64,000 bases of DNA from Chrysomallon squamiferum (GCA_012295275.1 CM022672.1:32996716-33060715); one strand, 5' to 3'. Counted from the first letter of the stretch, positions 1-15,700 are shown. Notes: a model not told the origin generated them from the sequence alone. Numbers and translations: made by a program.

Positions 1-725
1 TAGAACAGAAACCCCAATTTCTAACTATTGTTCACTACAAAATTGTAGAAAAATAAGTTTTTATCATATATATTATTGTTATTTTTTTAGATTATGCATA
101 TATCTATTTTACTATTACATCCTGCATTGATATCAGAAATAGAAACAATCATAGGTTTTAATGCTTTCTTATTAAATCATGTTTATAGTTGCCATTTGTT
201 GTTTTTGTTGTTGCTTTTTATTGTTGTGTTTATGTTATAAATTTCCTGTAATAAATAATTCTGCTGCTACTTTTATTTATCAAAAATTAATAAAATTTAA
301 TATTTTAATTTTTAATTCATGATACCATAACTGATCAATATCCAATTTGAAAATGTACATAACCCCTATGATATTAAAAATAATTATGTTTATTTAAAAC
401 AACTTTATAATAATTCAATAAAAAATTGGATAAAAAAAAATCAACAATTAATATGTACAAATTTTATAATGTTTCTGTTAGTAACTTGTATTAAGTTTCA
501 ATAATATTTTGATAAAACAGCTATAGTAATAATGCTGATAATTATAAAAATAATACATTAACAGAGCCATAATATTTAAATCAAAGTAAATACATTTTAT
601 ATAATAAATAATTAAAACAACAATAAGATTTTATACATCATTGATTATAATTTATAAGTTTTATATTTCATAATTAATGACAGTATTAACAGTTATAACA
701 TTAATAATAACTGAGCTAAATAGTA

Positions 726-767
<42 letters not shown>

Positions 768-1678
768 TAATAATAATAATAAATAAATAATGTTATCTGA
801 ATCAGTGACAGATATTTACATAATTATGCCAAATATTTGCTTTATAATTATTTAAAGAGTGATCAAGATTCAAAAATCCAATAAAACATTTATTATATTA
901 TGTTCAGTCTTTCAGTTTATATGTATTATGTGACATTTACCAAACAAACTAAGGGGAGGTAAATCAGAAAAACAGGATTATTTCAGAAGATAAATTGCAA
1001 ATTTAGTGCTGAAACATTTTGTGAATCACTAACAATCCTATTAATTATAAAATTTAACAAACAAAATAATTAAGTATCCCAAAATATTATTATTTAAATA
1101 TTATTAAAAAAATGTATCAATTTATTATGCAGTGAATTCTTATTATGTAACATTATTTCAAATAATACATTTTCATTACTTCCTTTTACGTCATTTAATG
1201 TTATTTGTTTACAGAGTAAACAAAACAATAATTTTCTTAACTGTAAAATACTTCTTTTAGAAGTAAGAGGGTTTAGAAAAAGTTATGGATTTGTTTTCCA
1301 AATGCTTCACTGGATATTCCCTATACAATATGTATAATTTAAACATTATAAATATTTAAACAAAGAAATTATTATTTGAACAAATGTTTCTATGCCGAAT
1401 TCTTATTTTTGTTTAAGAAATTACAGAGATCTTAGCAGACTGTAAAACTGAGATAACTGTTGTTGCTGCCAGTTATGTAATGACTATGAGCAAAAACAAT
1501 GATATTTCTGTCTGTCCCTATTTTCATTACACTTACACACACACAAACACAGACAAACATACATACATGCATGTTTACACACACACACACACACACTTTC
1601 TCTCACAGAATCTCACAAAATACACAATCACCAAAAAATACAAACACACATCGTTGTAAAAAAAAAAAAAAAACACGC

Positions 1679-1717
<39 letters not shown>

Positions 1718-1727
1718 ACACACACTA
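1..1727. other. 3' flank of MAN1B1
   Basis: No gene seen. AT-rich, with an (AAT)n tract at 725-790 and (CA)n at 1571-1600 and 1681-1722, the last touching the MAN1B1 stop codon. Minus-strand AATAAA near 1118 is a possible poly(A) signal. Confidence 0.6.
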
Positions 1728-2387
1728 CTATGTCCAGTTAATGGGCAGTGGATGTCCTTCACTGTTGAAAACAAACTTGTCCAAAGGCAGCAGGTTAGGG
1801 TCGTCACTGAACAATAAATAGAAATACTTGAGGGTCTCGGCGAGGAAGAACGACTCCTGTTTGTCTCGGAATCCTGGGTTGCCGAGGTTTTTAACATTAC
1901 TGATGGACGAATAGCCTCCATCAGCGACTTTTGTGTGTTTTTCAAATGCTAGGAATATCTGCCATCCCCACTCTCGGTATTTCTTGTCCCCGGTCAGGCG
2001 GTAGAGGTAAAACAAACTTTCGACAGTTTCAGGTCTCAGCAGATTGTGTGAATCAAGAGGCTTTGAAAAAAAAAAAAATTAAAATAAAAATGTAGAAAAA
2101 ATAAATAAATAAATAAATAAATAAAAAAAAAAATTAAAATAAAAAATAAAATAAGTGACCACAAAATGTTAAGTTAAAAAAAATGAAAAAAACAAAAATG
2201 TAGAAAAAAAAATAAAATAAATAAAATAATAAGTGACCACAAAATGATAAAGATAATTTTGTTTTTGTTAAAATGGAGAAAAAAAAAAAAAAAATTAAAG
2301 AAATGAATAATAATAATAAAAAAAACCCAAAAAATAAATAAAAAATTTAAAAAAATAATTATAAATAATAAAAATAAAATAAAAAAG

Positions 2388-2426
<39 letters not shown>

Positions 2427-3311
2427 ATTAATTAATTAATTAATTAATTAATAAACTTAAAACAGAAAAATAATTATCCAATTTATGATATCATCATTAC
2501 ATGCCCAAGTTATATTAGATAAAACAAACATACAACTATAAACTGAAATGAACCACAGAATGAACTAAGTAACAAGATGCAAACACATATTTATTATTAC
2601 AAATAAATAAATAAATGCTGGTTTATTCAAAAATCTGTTTTAAGATTTATTGATTAATAACTGGAGAGAACATTTTTATTCTTATTAACTTGTCGCAGTA
2701 TTCTTTCCTTAAAATATTTTTAAAATGCTTAAATAAAATGGATGAAATTAAAACAAATTAAAAAAAATAATAATTAGAAAATGCTTTTAAACTGTAAAAG
2801 AACACTTAAAAACAAAAATATTTATTAATAATTTTGAAAAAAAAAAAAACCCCCCCAACCATGAAATAAATAAAAAGTCCCTACCTTCACAATAAGATCT
2901 TCCTTTGCACCAGGTGCCATATTGAAGTAAGTGATTTCGGGACTGAGTTTGGTCGGCATGCGTTTGTAAGTCTCGTAACACGTGTGTACCAGGTCTTTGG
3001 CTAGGTCCATGTGATCTTGGCTAAGACCAAAATGAGTTCCAAGAGCAAGAGTTCCAGCAAGAAAACACACCAAGTGATCCTGTGTAACAATTCATTAAAA
3101 TTTAATACTCTGTGTGTGTATGGTGTATATTTTTGTGTTTTGTGTGTGTGTGTGTGTGAGTGTGAGTGGTTTTGGTGTGGGATTTTTTTTGTGTGTGTGT
3201 GTGTGTGTGTGTGTATTATAAACGATAATAGGCAACAAATAATGTAACCTATTTATTTTCTCTTTAAGGAAATAAATATATTAATATATTTATTTATTTA
3301 TTTCCTTATTT

Positions 3312-3356
<45 letters not shown>

Positions 3357-6300
3357 TATGTTTTACAAAGATAAAAATACAAAATGGAATAAACAAAACA
3401 TCATAAAGAAATAATTAAAAAAATAAATTAAATAATTTTGTGAATTTTATAATCTATATACTTTCTATCATAATATATTACACTTTAATTAATACTTTAT
3501 AATGTAAGTTTCATCCTGTTTTGTAATTTTGTAATACTCTTAATTTTATATAACATTATGATAGATTATAAAATTCAAACAAATAAGTCACTTATTTTTT
3601 AAAAATTTCTTCTTGTATTAATTCAAAGAAAACAAATACACCAGTACATTTAATTTACTATAACAAACATTCAAAACAAGACAAAAACTAGAACATAAAG
3701 TATTAATTAAAATGTAATACTGCTATTATTATTGTGACAGAACATTATACAGATTATAAAATCCACAAAAGGATTTAATTAATTTATTTTTCGTCCCCTA
3801 TTAAAAAAAAAACATTAAAAAATACCAATACAATTTACTTACCATGATAAAAAAAAAAAAAATAGAGTATAAAATATAATTAAGTATCTAAACTTGTACT
3901 GCTTATATACAACTGAGATCAGTAACTATGTGATAACTGAGTTCAGTGTTATTAATTAACTGTCAAAAATGAATCCAGGTTATCAAGGATATGAAAATAA
4001 AAAAAAAGAGATAAGTTACCATTTTAGGACTGAATGATTTGCCAGCTAGAAGTTCTCCTACAAACACTAGTTTGCTTGGCTCCGACTTTCTTACAAGTTT
4101 CTGCCGAATTCCATCAACTGCGACCAGGTAGTCATCCTTGAAACTTGAAATAAAACACATTGAAACATTTTAGTAATAATAACAGTGATATATATGTATA
4201 TATATATATTTATATATATACAGATAGATAGATATAAATAGATATATATAGATATATATATATATTAAGATAAAAGTAAAACCTTTTAATAATAACAATA
4301 ATGATGATGATGATATATATATCTACATGGTGGTCCAAAGTAGGTTGTCAGCATTACATTAAAATAATTATAGTCATAAAATTTTAAATAATATAGCACA
4401 AATATATATTATTACAATGAACACCATTGTAATAATATAACCCTAACCCACATACTGTCCACCTACTTTTGGAACACCCTGTACATACACACACACATAC
4501 ACACACATGTATGTATGTACATACATAAATATAAATATAAATATATACACACATAAATATAAATTAAAATTTTAATTGAATTGATATAACTTTATTCTTG
4601 AATGTATGAAAAAACAACAATAAAAAAAAAATAATAAATAAATAAAAAAAAGAAATCCATATGAAAATTTATCTCATACAAACACACACAAACATCACTC
4701 TCAAATATAAATTTTATAAAAAAAAACAACAAACTAACAGAAATATAAATGATGAATGAGTCTAAAGAAGAAGAAGAAGAAAAAAACATTGAGAAGAAAC
4801 TTACACATCAAGTTTTTTCCCACTCTGGATCCACTGTTTGAGAAGGTATTCGTAATAACTATCTCCCCTGGCTCCAAGAGTTATGGTTCCTGTTGGACGG
4901 AACTGACCACTCAAAGCGTTGATGAAGATTGGTACAAGTCCCATGTTTTTGGGTTGGTCATGCACTTGCATGGATACTGCATGTACCACTTTCTGTAAAA
5001 AAAAAAAAAAATTTAAACAATTGCTTGATGTTGTTAATTGTAGAATTTAACAAGAATGTAATAGCAATAAATAATGAATACTCATGAATGTGAACAAATG
5101 TGAACAAACACAGATAAACACACCAAATACAAATCTCACATATACATAATATATTTAAGTAAACAAAAAATAATTACTTTAACCCACTTTCTCTAATAAA
5201 TATATTAGACAGAGAGATTTCATAAATATACCTGAACAATCACCGTAAATTTCATTTACGTTTAAAAATTTATTATTTTTACCTCAAGTTTTATAAATAT
5301 ACCTGAACAATCATGTAAACTTCATTTATATTTAAAAATGTATTATTTAAACCGCAAATTTCATAAATATACCTTAGCAATCCATGTAAATTTCATTTAC
5401 ATTTAAAAATGAATGATTTTAACCTAAAATTTTATAAATATACCTGAACAATCATGTAAACTTCATTTAAGTTTAAAAATTTATTATTTTAACCCCAAAT
5501 TATATATATATATATATAGATATACACACCTGAACAATGTAGATAAACATTATTTACATTTAAAGAATTTATGATGATTTTTACCTCAAATTATTCTAGA
5601 TTATACCTGAACAATGCAGGCAAACTTTATTTAAGTTTCAAAAATTTATGATTTTAGTCTCAAATTTCATAAATTATTTTACCTATATTTTAAATATATT
5701 TAACAATATAGGTAAACATTATTTACATTTAAAAAATTTATGACAATTTTTACCTCAAATTTTCTAGATTATACCTAAACACTCCAGGCAAACTTTATGT
5801 AACATTTAAAGAATTTACAATGACTTTACTTCAAATTTGTTTTCTCCAGCGACTCGACTAAGATCTCTGAACTCCAGCTGCAACGTTGTCACCTCTGATG
5901 TGCTGCTGTCGGGTCCCCAGGATGGGGCGTGGGCGTAGCCAGTCTGCAGGTTCACGTCTGAGTAGGGGATTTTCGAAGGAGAGTTGAAACAAGGAAGCAG
6001 TCGGTTTCCCAACTCTATCTGAAAAAAACAATTTTTAAAATTCTAACTGAAAATGTTTTAAGTATTTCCACCATAGTGAATTTTATATTATTATTTAAAA
6101 TAATAATTTGTAAACAGATTAAAAGTTTGTGTAATCTCGTGAACCATGAAAACAGAAATGATTTTAATAAAAAAATGAACACACCCAGATTTTAATCTCT
6201 AAAATTATTTTTAAAGTCCCAAATTGTTAAGTAGATTCTAAAATTTCAAACATGGATGGAATCTTAAGTATTTCTTTTGTCCTTGTCAGTTTTAAGCTAC

Positions 6301-7421
6301 CAAAATTAAACTACAATTATAATATTCAAGCAGTTCTAATCTCTCTGTTTATCTCATCTGCTGTTGAAATAAATATTTAAATTTTGTTGAAATCCTGTGA
6401 TTAAAACTTAATAACTGTTCAAATTTAATATTTAAAAAAGAAAAAAAAGAAAAAAAATATATAATTAAAAAATCGTTGTTATGAATTAACGGAACAGCAA
6501 ATTAAGTTGTATGAATACATGATTGTTTAATAAAATTAACAAAGATTTAAATTAACAATTATTTTAATGTTAAAAATAACCTACAGCTCTCTTTTTGAAT
6601 ATTTCATCACCAGTGTGATGGTTATATGAATAAACGGCTGTTTAAAATTAACAATTATTTTAATGTTAAAAATAACCTACAGCTCTCTTTTTGATTATTT
6701 CATCACCACTTAGATAAGTATTTGAAAACATGGCTGTTTAAAATAAACAAAAATTTTAATTAGGAATTATTTTTAATGTTAAAAATAACCTACAGCTTTC
6801 TCTTTAAATACTTCATCACCACTCAGATGGTAGGTGCTTAGCAACCCTCCAAGAACCCGAATTGTGATTTCAAACAAGTTCACGTCTTTGTTTATATCAA
6901 ACGTTAATTTGCTAGCAACCCACTCGCGAGCTTCATCAAACTCTGAAATTAAAAAAAATGATTTCTTCAATCACTGCATGCAAACATATACAAAACTTCA
7001 CCTGAAATCAATTTACTTTTCTTTAATAGTAAAACAAAGATAAAAAAAAAAAGTTCTCACGTTAATCTTTAATGGTTTTATTATTAATGTTTTCTTAATG
7101 AATAATATTTAAGTAAACTGCTTGTAATGGTGAATTATTTGATCAGACGAAGTGTGTGATTGAGTAACATGTACTAACATTCTGTTCTGTTAATTACCTG
7201 TATACAATTTAAACGTAAATCTGCACAGCAGTTTCTTGTTAAAAACTGCTGTTAAATGTATTTATGTGTTTGGACCAGTGAAATAAAATAGAAGACAAAT
7301 TTTTAAATATTAAAGGTGTTTACTTAATATTTAATTTGGCAGACAGAATGCACATACATTTATTGTTATATATCAATTTTACTTTAAAAGTGTTTACATA
7401 ATATTTAATTTGGAAGATCAC

Positions 7422-7460
<39 letters not shown>

Positions 7461-8181
7461 AACTTTAGATTAAATGTGTATACATCCACAAATATACATT
7501 CTTATATCATGCTTTAAATTAATAAATGTATCAGAAAGATATATCAACTTTACTTTAAATGTGTTTATGTAACATTTAAAGTGGTAGATTTGGTACACAC
7601 ACACACACTTATCAACTTTAGAATTAAATGTGTATACATCAAGAAATATACTCTTTTTTAACATGCAAAAACATGTCAGAAAAATATATCAACTTTACTT
7701 TAAATGTGATTACATAACATTTAATTTGGTAAATTTGGTCCACACACACACACACACCAACTTTAGAATTAAATGTGTATACATCAAGAAGTATACTCTT
7801 TTTTAACACACTTTAGGTGCATAAACGTATAAAAAAAACAAATTTTTCAAAACAAAACTGCACAAACCTTTCTTAAGACCCATGACTATCATTGTGTCGA
7901 GGGAGTCAATCAGGGTGAGACCAACTCCAAACCATTCTGTGTAGGATTTGCTCACTGGGTGAAAATCATCGTGGCCCCAGGCATGTTTTTTATAGGCTTT
8001 CCACGCATGAAGAAAAGCTTTTACTATCAGCCTCTGCTTCTTTGTTTGATTCTGAGCTGATGTGAAGAAGACAAAAAAGAAGAGAAAGAATAAGAATAAC
8101 AATAACAATAATAATACCAATACCAGTAACAACAACACCAATACCAATATCAACAATAATAATAATACCAATTTCAACAAC

Positions 8182-8216
<35 letters not shown>

Positions 8217-9274
8217 TAACACCAATAATGATAACAATCACAATAACAATAACACCAACAAAAAAAATATCATTTATAGATAAAGCATTCAGTTTCAGTT
8301 AAAATTATAAAAATATAGCAAAATATAAAATAATTATAATAGTAATAAAGAAATTATAAGAAATACTTAATGACATTTTAATTCTTTTTTTTATTTTACA
8401 TTTGTCGATCTATTTTTGAGTAAAAACAAGAAAATTAAAGCACTTACCATTGAAATAATCATATCTATTTTTATCTAGTACTACCACTTCTTGTTTAAAG
8501 CACTTACCATTGAAATAATCATATCTATTTGTATCTAGTACTACCACTTCTTGTTTAAAGCACTTACCATTGAAATAGTCATATCTATTTGTATCTTCAC
8601 TTCTTGTTTAAAGCACTTACCATTGAAATAGAAATCTAAATAATCTAGTTACCAATCTTGTTTAAAATACACCATTGAAAATCATATCTATTTGTATCTA
8701 GTAAACCACTTCTTGTTTAAAACTTACCCATTGAAATAGTCATATCTATTTGTATCTAAATATCAGATTTTCTGCTTTTTCTTCAATGAAGAAATGAAAT
8801 AGATATATTACAATATATAACATATTTATTTAAAATAACAAGCACTGAAATTGTAATTTTCTTCGTTACATAAAACATACAAAAAAATATCAGATTTTAA
8901 AATAACAATGAAGAAATGAAAATGAGACATATTACATAAATAAAAGTATATATTATTGTAAGAAACATACAAAAATAAAATGTTTTTGCATTTTCTATTC
9001 CTAAATAGTTATGACATATTACAGCATATATATCACAAATACCATTTGTTAAACAACATAAAATAGCATAAATAGAAAAAACACCCCCCCAAAAAAAAGA
9101 AGAAGAAAATAATATACATTACACCTAACATTATTTAAATACAAATTTAAAATAACAAGGAATGAATTAAAATGATGTATATATTAGATGCAACATATTG
9201 TTTTATGCTTTATCAATAATATCAGACAAGATTACGTTTAACTATATCCGTATGAATAACAGAATCCACACACA

Positions 9275-9317
<43 letters not shown>

Positions 9318-9489
9318 ACACAGAGACACAGACACACACACACATGTAAGCAATTACATACCAGCTGTATGCCAACATTGGATTTATCGTCTTCTGCATG
9401 AACTGGCTCTGTTACCAACTCTTTGGTCGTTTTAAATCTCATTCTGTCTTTAGCTTTAACCTTTTTCTTAAAAATAAAATAAAATAAAA

Positions 9490-9545
<56 letters not shown>

Positions 9546-12500
9546 AATAATAATACCCTTTTATTCCCTTAAAAAACTAGTACTAATTTATTTTTCTTAA
9601 GACAAATGGTTACATTTTTGGCTCTTTTTTTTTTTTAATATTATAGTATCCCATTCTAGGAACTGCTCCAACCCAAACCAACATATCTGGGGTTGATCCT
9701 AGACACATATTCCTATAAAATAATAGAAAGAAATTAATATTTGTTTTTCATTCATTTTTGAAACAACAGAATATCATATAACTGGTATATGAAAAGAATA
9801 GTTAATTTTTGTAAGATTTTCTTTCTGTCATTTTATAGTGTTTATTTTTAATATGTATGTATGTATGTATGTATATATATATATATATTTCAAATTTGGA
9901 AACTCTAGCATAAATAGTTTTCATGCAACATCTCCCCACCCCCTAAAAACGGTGATAAAAATAAAATAAAATGAAATTCTATAAACCATATTTCCACTTA
10001 TTATGGCTATATGGATGATGTAATCTGTGCATTTAGACTTCATTTTGTAAAAAAATAACAATGACCTGCAACATTTATCTAAATTAGTGATTTTTTTATG
10101 TATATTTCCTAAAACAGTTATATAAATTAAAATTTTTTTTTTTTTTTTTTTTGCCTGTTATGTCCCCTTAAAAAACAATAAAAACAAAATTGTACAAGTC
10201 TGTTTATTATTAATCTTCTTAAAAATAATAAAAATAAGATTATGCCAATCAGTAATACACACACAGAAGTATAAAGCAGACAAAACATACAAATATCTGT
10301 GAAAAGGAAGGAACTAAATTGTTTTAACAGATATTTTTAATTCAGTTTATGAATTTTGAAGTCTTAATAAACCTACAGCTAATAATGACTACCATAATGA
10401 GAAGCAAGACCATTTGTCACCCTTTAGTGAGCAAAAATTAGCAGCAAGTAATAGTTAATAGGTACCTTCCCATATTCAGTAGTTCTTTGATTTTATCAGA
10501 AGAAAAATACCACCAGTTTTGACCAATCAAATTTTAATTTTTTTTTAATTTCTTTTCATGTTTTGGAGGTTGGTGTGAGCTTGTATTATTGGCAGCAAGT
10601 TGAAATTGATGGAGGGTTTGGTGTGCAAATGTAATTCAGTGTGTTTTAATTTACTCTGTATGTGTATGTATGTGTGTGAGTATTTGTTGCATGCATTTTG
10701 AGTGTGCATGTTCACGTGTTTGTGCATGCCAACACATTTGAAAACAAACCAAATGATGATTAAAATTATCGATTTACGAATTCAGTAAAAATGAACAATA
10801 GCTCTTATTGTGGTTTTCGTGTTAAATAAAAAAATGTATCGATATTGATTTATGATTGCAAGCTTATGTAATAAAGAACATATGTGTTAGGTTATACATG
10901 TAGGTAAATCATTTCTGCAGGCTGTGTCGGTGCTCTCTAATCATTACACATATATAAATGCTTATTTTTTCAAGGCTGTTATTGAATTAAATATCACATC
11001 TTATTTCCCAAGAGCCAGTATTAAACAAAATAAGAAATTAAATATGCAAAAAAAAGAATAGATAAACAGAAATGCACAGACACATACGATGATACACATA
11101 TATATACAATTTTTTTTTATATAAATATATTTATATACATACAAACATAAAGAGAGAAAAACCATTCTTTTTTTACTGATAGCCTAAAATATAACACACA
11201 CACCCACAAAAACACACAGAGATACATAAAAACATACATATGGAAATACATACATACACAAACAAAAAATATAAACCTACATACACATACAGAAGAAAAA
11301 AAAAACACCTATAAACTATATTTTTTCAAATTTGTTGTCTTGCATGATCAAAGGACAAAAGAAAAATTCTGCTTAATCATTCACCGAGTTAATTTCTATA
11401 AAACTAATCTAAAATTAAATGTTATAAATAGAGACAACAGACATGTTTTGGGTGCACCCACACACACACACATAACACAGATAGAGAGAGATAAAGATGA
11501 AAAGACTGAGAACTGATAGACAGGTAACTAGATGAATCTAGTGTTAATCAGACTATACATTTTTTTTATACAACTTTATATAAAAACTGTGAATTAGCGT
11601 TAGAGAATGTTATGTCCTTTGAAAGACCAATTTGTAGCAGAAAACAGTTTAAACAGCCCAGAAGGGATTCACTGTATGAACCATCCACAACAAAACTCCT
11701 AAAATATTGGGATATTTATATACCTGGACACAAACAACTTCTTAGTATTTTTATTATTTTTATTATTATTATTATTTTTTTTTTTTTTTTCTTAATGAAA
11801 ACCTATAGTTTTGTATCTGCAGATCCTGGAATGTATGGTCTTAGTAAAGTGTTAATGAATCTACTGAATGAGAGAATTACCATGGCAACAACAGATAAAA
11901 TTCACAGGTGTTATAAACTGTTACATTTAACACTGTACTCTTAATGGTAATTATTTTTCTAAATTCTCGTGTACACGTAACTATCATTCTATGTAAAACG
12001 AAGAAGGACTTTTTTTTTTCTTTTTTTTTTTCTGATTTTTATTTTCTGTTGTTGCTTCTATGTAAAAGCTAGGTTCTTCATTTAACCTACAAGCAATGAT
12101 GTATAAATGAATAAATGAAATGTTATAAATATCTGAAATCATTTTTATATTGACGGTCATAATTAAATATAGGAATCATTTATATCAAAATGGATGGTTT
12201 GGAAAATGTTTAAGATTTTGGAATATAAGTATCCAGCCTAATAATAGGATCTAAATTCAAATACGATTTCCATTTACATTTCCATATATACAGTTATATG
12301 AAAGGTCTGCAGTGTCTTCTTTTTAATATGATAATTTTTAAAATTTTGCTCATAAAATAAAGTTTTTGCATGCAAAGCAATCAGAAGACTGTAAGATATC
12401 ACCATGTCTGCTGCTTAGAAAAATGTTTCTGATTAGAAAAATCTTCAGATTTTGGATACAAGATCCTCTATCTGTGTCTGTTTATATATCTATATATATC

Positions 12501-12726
12501 TATATATATAGATATAGATTTATAATGTTTGGCAAGTTTTCTAACTTCATCAAAGACCACGTCATGTATGTTATTATGCTATTAAATACTTAATAAATAG
12601 CCTGAAGAGTGCCAGCTGTTATTTATCTTTTCTATAAACTTTTAGTTAATAATGTGTGCATTTTATTTGTGGTGATATCACAATGTAAAGTATCTGTCAG
12701 ATCTGTCAGATTTCAGAATTTCCAAT

Positions 12727-12762
<36 letters not shown>

Positions 12763-15700
12763 TTTTATATAGAATCATCAAAGACAAAGTTATGTATTTT
12801 ATTATGCTATTAAATTGCTTGAAGCTAACTAATTAAAAACCCTGAAGAGCATCAGCTCTTATTTATCTTTTCTAAAAACATTTTATTAATAATTTATTAA
12901 AATGTGTGCTTTTCATTCATAGCGAGTTCAGAATGTAAAATATCTGTAAGACAGAAGGTCCTCATAACAGATTCTGTTGGATTTCAAATCAAACTTTCTT
13001 GGTCGTACATTTATTTTTCATTCTAGCCAATACTCCAGTCTACATGTGCACACAATATTTATTAATAACCCACAATTGATTCTTTTGAGCATTTTTTTAA
13101 ACCTAGAAAAATATTTCCTGTGGTTTCTCTCAATACCTTTTTCACTACATCAGTTCAACACTGCACATGTAAAAACACTATTCCAACAAGTTTATATATT
13201 GGTAATTTATTTTAAAGCTATTAGCCTATTAAAACATTATTTATTTATATAAATAAGAGTCAAGGTTTGTCCTTTAGTTTATCTAATTGGTTTTCTTTGT
13301 CTTTTTTAAACATCAGCAACACATATTGCATAATTACAGTGTATTATAAATTAAAACTGATTTTTACAGCTATAACTTATCAAAACATCATTTGTTTATG
13401 TAAATAAGTGTCAAGATTTGTATTTTTGTTTCTCTAGCTGGTTTTCGTTATTATGTTTTTTTAATATCAACAACACATACTGCATAATTACAGAACTTTA
13501 TAAATATAACTGATTTTTAACCTATCAACACATCATTTATTTATGTAAACAGGTGTCAAGATTTGTCCTTTAGTTTCTCTATCTGGATTTATTTTTATTT
13601 TTTTCAACGCCAGCTACACAAATTACACAATTACAATACTTTACGTATGCCACAACTTGATAATCCTCAAACTTTTAAACCTACCAAAATATCATTTATC
13701 TGATGCCTCGCTTTCTCCTTTAACTTCTCCAGCTCCTTCTCTCTGTCTTTATCTCCAGCAAGTGTGGAGAGGTTTTCCATGTGGTTTCCAGCCTTGTGTC
13801 GTTTGGCCAGCAGTTCGAGTTCCTCTCTCTCTAAATCCCGATAAATGACTGTGATGTAAAATCCACTGACCATTGACACGACCAGCAGAAAACAGAGCAC
13901 ACTTTTCTGGAGCCTCGAGAGTCGGTACCAAGACTGAAAGAGTAACAACCAAAAACAAAAGTTTACGTCTGCAAACATAACGTTTATCCTGTGAATATGT
14001 TTTAAAATGTGTCCTTTCGTTACTGCAGTATTGTTAAAACAAAAGTTTACATCTGCAAACATATCGTTATTCCATGAATATATTTCAAAATGTGTCCTTT
14101 CGTTACTGCAGTATTGTTAAAACAAAAGTTTACATCTGCAAACATAACGTTTATCTGTGGATATATTTTAAATGTCATTTGTTAAAATCCATATTTATGA
14201 ATACAGTGAATTGTAACAATAAAGAAGAAAAAAACACAGAAGATGCGTCATAAAATAGTGAAAGTGTCAAACATTTGATGTTAATAAATTGTTCTGTACA
14301 TATAAATTATACAAATATATATTTTCATAATAAAAAAAAATAATAAAAAAAAAAAGAATGTTAGAAATAAATATTAATCATAAAATAATATATTTTATTG
14401 TAAGTGTGTGTGTTTTGTATGAAAACAGAAAAAATATCTATCTATCTAAACACACATTTAATTTAAAAGGTAACAAAATTATAAATATATATATATATAT
14501 ATATATATAAACTCATGTACACAAGTAAAATTATTCTGTATCTATAATCTTGTATTTTTTAAAAATTAATTTATGTAATGCAAGTATCATTTTAGATCAA
14601 CGACATAGACTGTAGCACCTGAAACATAAATGTCATCACTGATTTGAACCACAGAATAAAAAGCAATATGAAATGTGAACAGTACTGCGTAATATGAAAT
14701 ATTATCTCTTGTTTGAAACTTTTAAAACACTACAAACTCTATACTATAAAAAATAAACAACTACTGAAAAAAAAAACTCCTTGCTGAAACAGATTTTTGA
14801 ATGAAATAATCTAGTTTTATTTAATATTTATGTGTGAAAAGGTAACATGTAAACTGAAATAATGGATATCTTTTAAATACAGTAAGAATAAAAGTCAGAC
14901 AAAAAGAAAATAACCATTAGATAAACGTTTTAATATCATTAATTTTTTGCCTAGCAAAACATGAACCCCAAAACTTGAACAAAAATCTATAGTAGATACT
15001 TTTTTCAGTTAGGTGTGTTTTCTCTACAAAGAAATACTATTTTAAGAAACAGTTATATTTAAAACATCTAAAAATCTAGGTGGATTTGAAAATAATATAC
15101 TTGTAATGCTTCAGGTGAAAAAAACAAACCTATTTAACAATGATTAATACAAAAAGCCTTTGAACATTTCTATTAATATTTAACTAACTGTATACTGTTG
15201 TTACAAACTATAAGCATGAATAATAAAAAAAAAAATAATTAAAAAATCAATTTGAACCTTGTTGCATATTTTATGTGTGATGACTTTTTCCAATAAGCTT
15301 TCTTCTGGCAAATTCTAATGAGGTAAGCATTTTAACTAAGATATTTTCTGTATTTTAATTAAATGCTTATTTCTTTGAATACTCAAATAAGGTCTTTTCT
15401 CTTACATATGTTCACATCTGCTAATTAAGTTTACAGTGAATCTTTATGACATTTTTAAAAAATTATTTTTAGTTTTTTTGATATTTAGAAGAGAAAACAA
15501 AATTTATAAAAAAAAAATCATTCTAAATACTAACAATGATTTTTGTCTAGAAAGTAATCTTTGCCAAAAATTTCCACAATAATAATAATAATAATGATAA
15601 TAATAATAGCATCAAGAAAATCCACAATATCTGTTAATAATTTATTTCAAAATGTTCACTCAGAGGAAAACATAACTAATAATTATCACTCAAAGTAAAG

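Noticed and set aside
4436-4450. Telomere-like taaccctaaccc
   Set aside because: Only about two units, inside a MITE.
8441-8775. CRISPR-like direct repeats
   Set aside because: Head-to-tail repeats with no unique spacers, in a eukaryotic gene; a minisatellite.
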